Shown: positions 60,030 through 64,000 of the stretch, in pieces | Numbering within the stretch: position 1 is the first letter of the stretch | Layout of the letters: each line of letters begins with the position of its first letter | NCBI GenBank assembly: GCA_949358305.1 | Contig: OX442316.1 | Span: 10,788,001 to 10,852,000 of the forward strand | From: Strigamia acuminata | Taxonomy: Eukaryota > Arthropoda > Chilopoda > Geophilomorpha > Linotaeniidae | Length of the DNA: 64,000 nt | Direction of reading: 5' to 3' | Made by a program: the position numbers and the translations under genes | Notes under the pieces: model-generated | Told to the model about the DNA's origin: nothing | The model's database searches: none | Seen by the model: only the letters and a program-made list of their open reading frames with translations

Positions 60030-61831
60030 GCTATCCCTCGTGTGTTCATAGCACAGTTCCGACATACGAAGCACGTTAAAATCTAATCCTCGTCTTGAAG
60101 TACTGGCCACACGAACGCCGCATTTATTGATGACTCATTTGCCCATCATTTAAACCATTCGCCCAACCATTTCCGCATTAGTTTGTGAACTGTTTATATT
60201 CGTACGCATACAATTAAAGTGCCAGCTAATGGACCATATAACCAGCCTTCAACTTTTTAATTGAGCACATTTTCCTATACTATTAAGCAAGTTATCAAAT
60301 AATTATACAACCATCTGAGAAAATTGAGGTAACTAATATATTCACTAGCTACATTCAAATGTTTTGGACAGCGATTTAAACTACTAACGCTGTTTTAAAC
60401 GCACCAAAAAGCAAATTTAAATTTTTATTTGAACCGAGTTGTTTACTAAAAGTATATTAAACTGACCAAAAAAAAACATTTCATCCGTAGACTGGAAATT
60501 TGGTAGAAAATGACTTTTAGCTACTGTCTATATTACTTAAAAATTTAATCAGAAACCATAAACAAAAATGCTTCATTGCAAGTAAATATTGAATGAGGCT
60601 GTCGTATTACAGACATGCCTTCATCTATCAGTAAAACAATAAAGAATTTATTTGATCTTGCTAAACCAAATAAAATACAGCATCAAAATTTCTAAAAATA
60701 TATACTGACAGACAAATTGTGTTCTGTCCAATAGCACAGCGTCGGTTTGCGACATCATAAAGTTTTCCAATATTTCATAAAAGTAGCTATTGCAAGAAAA
60801 TTATATTTATTAAACTGCACGTATACCACATGTTTATTTTATTTCAGAAAAAAAAGACCAAAACCTGAATAACTCTGCTATGTGACGAAATTGTTTTAAA
60901 ACTTTTATTCATGAGGTGAGTTCTCAGATTGCTGAGAAATTTGTACCTCTATTTTCTCATTCTTTTGTCTCATTCTCGGCCCCAGCGTTTTATTACATCG
61001 TTTCCTTCAGCGTGTTTTGAGCGTGTAGTTAGTTGCAGTTTTTCTCCAAATCGTTATCATCACTAGAATTTTCGCTTTGCGTTTCAGGCTCTTGGTGATT
61101 ATCCAAATTCTCCACAGTTTTGGTATTTTTTATTGGGTTTTAAATTTTAATTTAAATGGCTTCTATTTCCCACCTTGCTCTGCTCAACGGAATTGCTCCA
61201 TCACTACGTGCACAGCATCGCGAGCACCACACTCCTCATTTTCATGGAAAATATTTCGCGTGACTTTTGTTAATATTCATTAAACGTCTGCCTACAAAAA
61301 CCAGCCATCCCCAATCTCAATTCAAACATTTCGAATTCAATCTTAATATTTACACATGAAATTTAAGCTCCTTATCTAAAAATATAATTAAAAAAGACAA
61401 TTTTTTTCCAAATCAAAAAGCAATTTCATTTATTTCCAATTCATTTCGTTGATTATTCATTTATCTGATTCAAACACCTTGCATTTTCAATCAGATTTAT
61501 TATTACCAAAAAATAAAATTGTAAATTTCATTTAATATTGATCTATTAGTCTACCGATACGAATTTAGTCAAGGGTTAACTCCACTACAACTTCGAGTAT
61601 AAAAGTGCATGAGAAAATGTCTACAAAGAACAGCTGCGCCTTCTCAAAAGCACCCCCATGGGGCTTGGCAGTGTTGCTCAAGTGCCTTGCAGTCAAGCAG
61701 CTCCTGCCTGCACCTTCCATTAACATGTGACTCTGAACTGCAAGCTCCAATTTGTGTTACACTCTCCTCCTTTTCCTAGTTTTGCTTTTTCTCCACTTTT
61801 TCTAAAACTCTCTTACAAATAAAACATACAG
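60030..61831. other. no gene recognised
   Basis: AT-rich after a moderately GC-richer tail (to about 60240) that could be the 3' UTR of the frame at 59754. Nothing else supportable. Confidence 0.45.
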
Positions 61832-61971
61832 TTCGCCGTGGCAACCCAGAATCCTTTTTCCAATCGACTGGTGGTCCACACCTTTATGATCAGTGAGGCG
61901 CTAACACGGACGAACGACATACCAGTAATATTAAACAAGACGAACACCAGAGTGTCATACTGACCCTGAGG
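61832..61971 (+). CDS. candidate orphan plus-strand exon in a GC-richer island
   Basis: After a long pyrimidine-rich tract ending ACATACAG, the plus strand is open: FAVATQNPFSNRLVVHTF, then MISEALTRTNDIP, where a CCA/GTAATA donor at 61924 would leave at phase 0. Otherwise the frame runs to TGA at 61970-61972. The opposite strand is also open over the same bases, so strand assignment is uncertain. Confidence 0.3.
61923..61958 (-). CDS. weak candidate alternative first exon (MTLWCSSCLILL)
   Basis: ATG directly after a GGTCAGT initiator-like sequence, 12 codons, then CTG/GTATGTCG at phase 0, fitting the cassette exons of the PDZ-PH-PH gene 51 kb downstream. Cys-rich and hydrophobic like the candidate at 16970-17011. 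Distance and the competing plus-strand reading keep confidence low. Confidence 0.22.
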
Positions 61972-64000
61972 TTTGCCAATTCCCCACGATGTATTTGACA
62001 GCTGTCGAGTTTTGGTAAGGAAATAAAGCGAATCCTGTCAAGCAACTCGTTAGCGGATCACAAGTTACCTTGAAGAATGCGGTGATACAGTACAACCTCC
62101 ATGTTTCCCACACGCTGCAACTAAGATGAAATATAGTGCTGTGTATTTTCAATCTTTTTTTTAAACAAAATTTTATAGTTTAACTTCGGTACATATTAAT
62201 TGCTAATATGTGCACTCAGATGCCAGGCTATTTCTCATAGTAAAACTAAACAGCTTTCAAGAAAAATTGCTGCTTCACGTTCCAACCAACAGATGGCAAC
62301 TTAATTATATTTTAAAACTTCAAGATATAAATTAACATGTTCCAAAGCTTTTTTTCCGGTTTTATCCAATAGGAGATAAATCAAGTCATTTGCTAAGGCA
62401 TTTAGCAGCTTGTCTCAAGCAGAATGAAAAAAAAAAAACAGATTAAAATGTGCTTTTAAGCCTGATAAAGTAAGCTTTTTTTTCCTTTGGTTATTTTTCT
62501 TCGAACTGAAAAAAATTATCTCAACTATTGAATTGAAAAAGATAAAACACATCCTTTTTAAAAATTATAATCACAAGCCTGAATCTCTCAACAAATAAAA
62601 GAGCAAAAAAGAAACGGCAAGAGATAAGGTGTATAGCAGCAAAAAGTTTTAAGTGTAATACAGTATTATTCACTCGCACATTCGGAAATTCTAGTCTCCT
62701 TTAAAGAAATACAAAGTCGTTTAGTAGCTATTTAATAGCAAATCCTCACTCTCCTGTGCACAATAGAATACTTTTCAATCACCGAATAAAAAGTCTTGGT
62801 TGCACCATACAAAAACTCATCTCTAGTCCAAACATCTCCCTCTAAAAAAATAAAAAATAAAATAAAACTGCCCCGAGTCTCTTCAGCAACTGCATTTCCT
62901 GCTCCCTCAGTCCCAGCTCCATCATTTCCGTCCTATTTTACATAACCAGGTCCCATCCCAACACAAATATTATCCCAATTTGATCGCAACACTATTGAAA
63001 TTCACACAGGAAAATAAACATTAGTCATTACATTTGGCTGTCTGTCGTAGAAAGCTGGAGAAATTTGTTATTTGATGCATGTGCTATATGATACAATATT
63101 TTCATCTCGTAACATGTGATGAACATGATCACTTGAAGAGCTGATAAGGAAAATGATAAATGAAGTTCAACCCGACCTTTCAGGCATTATTTCACAAGGG
63201 ATTTCATTAATCAAAATGTAAATGTTATTGGCTGTTTATCTCTCTCTATTTTGACAACCAACACTCAAATTTGATTACAATTAGATTCACTTACTTAAGC
63301 AAATGAAGCACGTACCCAGAACTAAACCTAATAAACCACTTTCTTACCCAACATTTCGCTCTATTTACGTAGAATATATATTGCTAAGTCTAACTTTAAG
63401 TATTCCAATAAAATTTAAAGCTTACGTAAATAACTAACTAAATTTCTCATTTTCCTACCGTCCATGTTAAGAAATCTTAATTTCTTCCTGCAGCTGGTAC
63501 ATCTAATAATCTTCCTCTAGAGTGCAAATAAAGCCACCTTTTTTTTCTTGATTTGCATATACCCACTTTGAAGGAAAAAAATTTCTCGTTTATAAACTAG
63601 ACTTGTGCTGGCATTTAATCATGTTTACGGCATGATCGCGAACAAAACAAACCAAATTATAAATCATGGACATGTGACAACATGTTAGAAGTTCAAAGTT
63701 CTAAAGTTTATGTTTTAACCGACCTATCCATAATTAAACATGGCGGATTCGGGTTCAAAATTAAATCTGCACATGACGTTCAAAACACAGCTTGAGCTGC
63801 CTTAAACCCCACGAAGCTTTACTCCACAAACAAGATCGTCTCATTCCGATATATGTAAATGATTTAAAGTCAATATGGCTGACTTGTGATGTTCATAGTT
63901 TTATAGAAACAATTTTAATTGCATTCGACTTATTTAAAACCGTATTAAAGTTGTTTTCTATTTTCTCCTAAATTATAAATTATCACCGTCTGAGCAAATT
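61972..64000. other. no gene recognised
   Basis: GC-richer to about 62110 (minus strand open as SNTSWGIGKPQGQYDTLVF), then AT-rich to the end with no supportable feature. Confidence 0.45.

Noticed and set aside
1-64000. tRNA genes, rRNA, CRISPR arrays, bacterial operons
   Set aside because: Searched by eye for B-box (GGTTCGA/GGTTCAA) contexts and regular spacer arrays; none folded or repeated as required, and the window is eukaryotic.

Overview
The window looks like nuclear DNA of an arthropod, probably an insect; I cannot place it more closely. It is AT-rich. It has spliceosomal introns with pyrimidine-tract/AG acceptors, no operons, and remnants of eukaryotic DNA transposons (TTAA-flanked, hAT-like and CAGGGTG-type foldback elements).

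One protein-coding gene is certain. It lies on the minus strand at the left edge. Fourteen exons between 8042 and 653 join in one reading frame through consistent splice phases and end at a TGA at 653-655. The product is a large scaffold: a short N-terminus, about 1,100 mostly low-complexity, Ser/Arg/Glu-rich residues encoded by a single 3.35 kb exon, a basic linker with an isolated CxxC, then a PDZ domain and two PH domains ending about 5 residues from the C-terminus. PDZ-PH-PH is the layout I associate with the animal family named PDZ and pleckstrin homology domains 1 (PDZPH1). That name rests on architecture only. The last intron is a GC-AG intron.

The 5' half of the gene is dispersed over many kilobases. 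Upstream of the constitutive exon 7948-8042 are two candidate cassette exons (8885-8954 and 10961-11003). Both enter at phase 0 and leave at phase 1, so either one keeps the frame but both together break it. Further upstream lie several short ATG exons ending at phase-0 donors (13419-13496, 16970-17011, 17483-17518, 21875-21922, and more weakly 61923-61958). I read this as a locus with alternative promoters, alternative N-termini (cysteine-rich, hydrophobic or soluble) and a constant PDZ-PH-PH tail. The core gene is well supported; the individual 5' exons are predictions of graded confidence, and some may be chance.

From about 22 kb to 64 kb I see no complete gene. This part is AT-rich intron or intergenic DNA with MITE-like inverted repeats (25.3, 25.9, 26.7, 29.7, 33.2, 33.95, 39.4 and 54.7 kb), some promoter-like spots (23.5, 35.3, 46.5 kb), and short orphan open stretches. 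The best of these is a 91-codon plus-strand frame without an ATG at 59754-60029. No tRNA, rRNA or CRISPR array was recognised.
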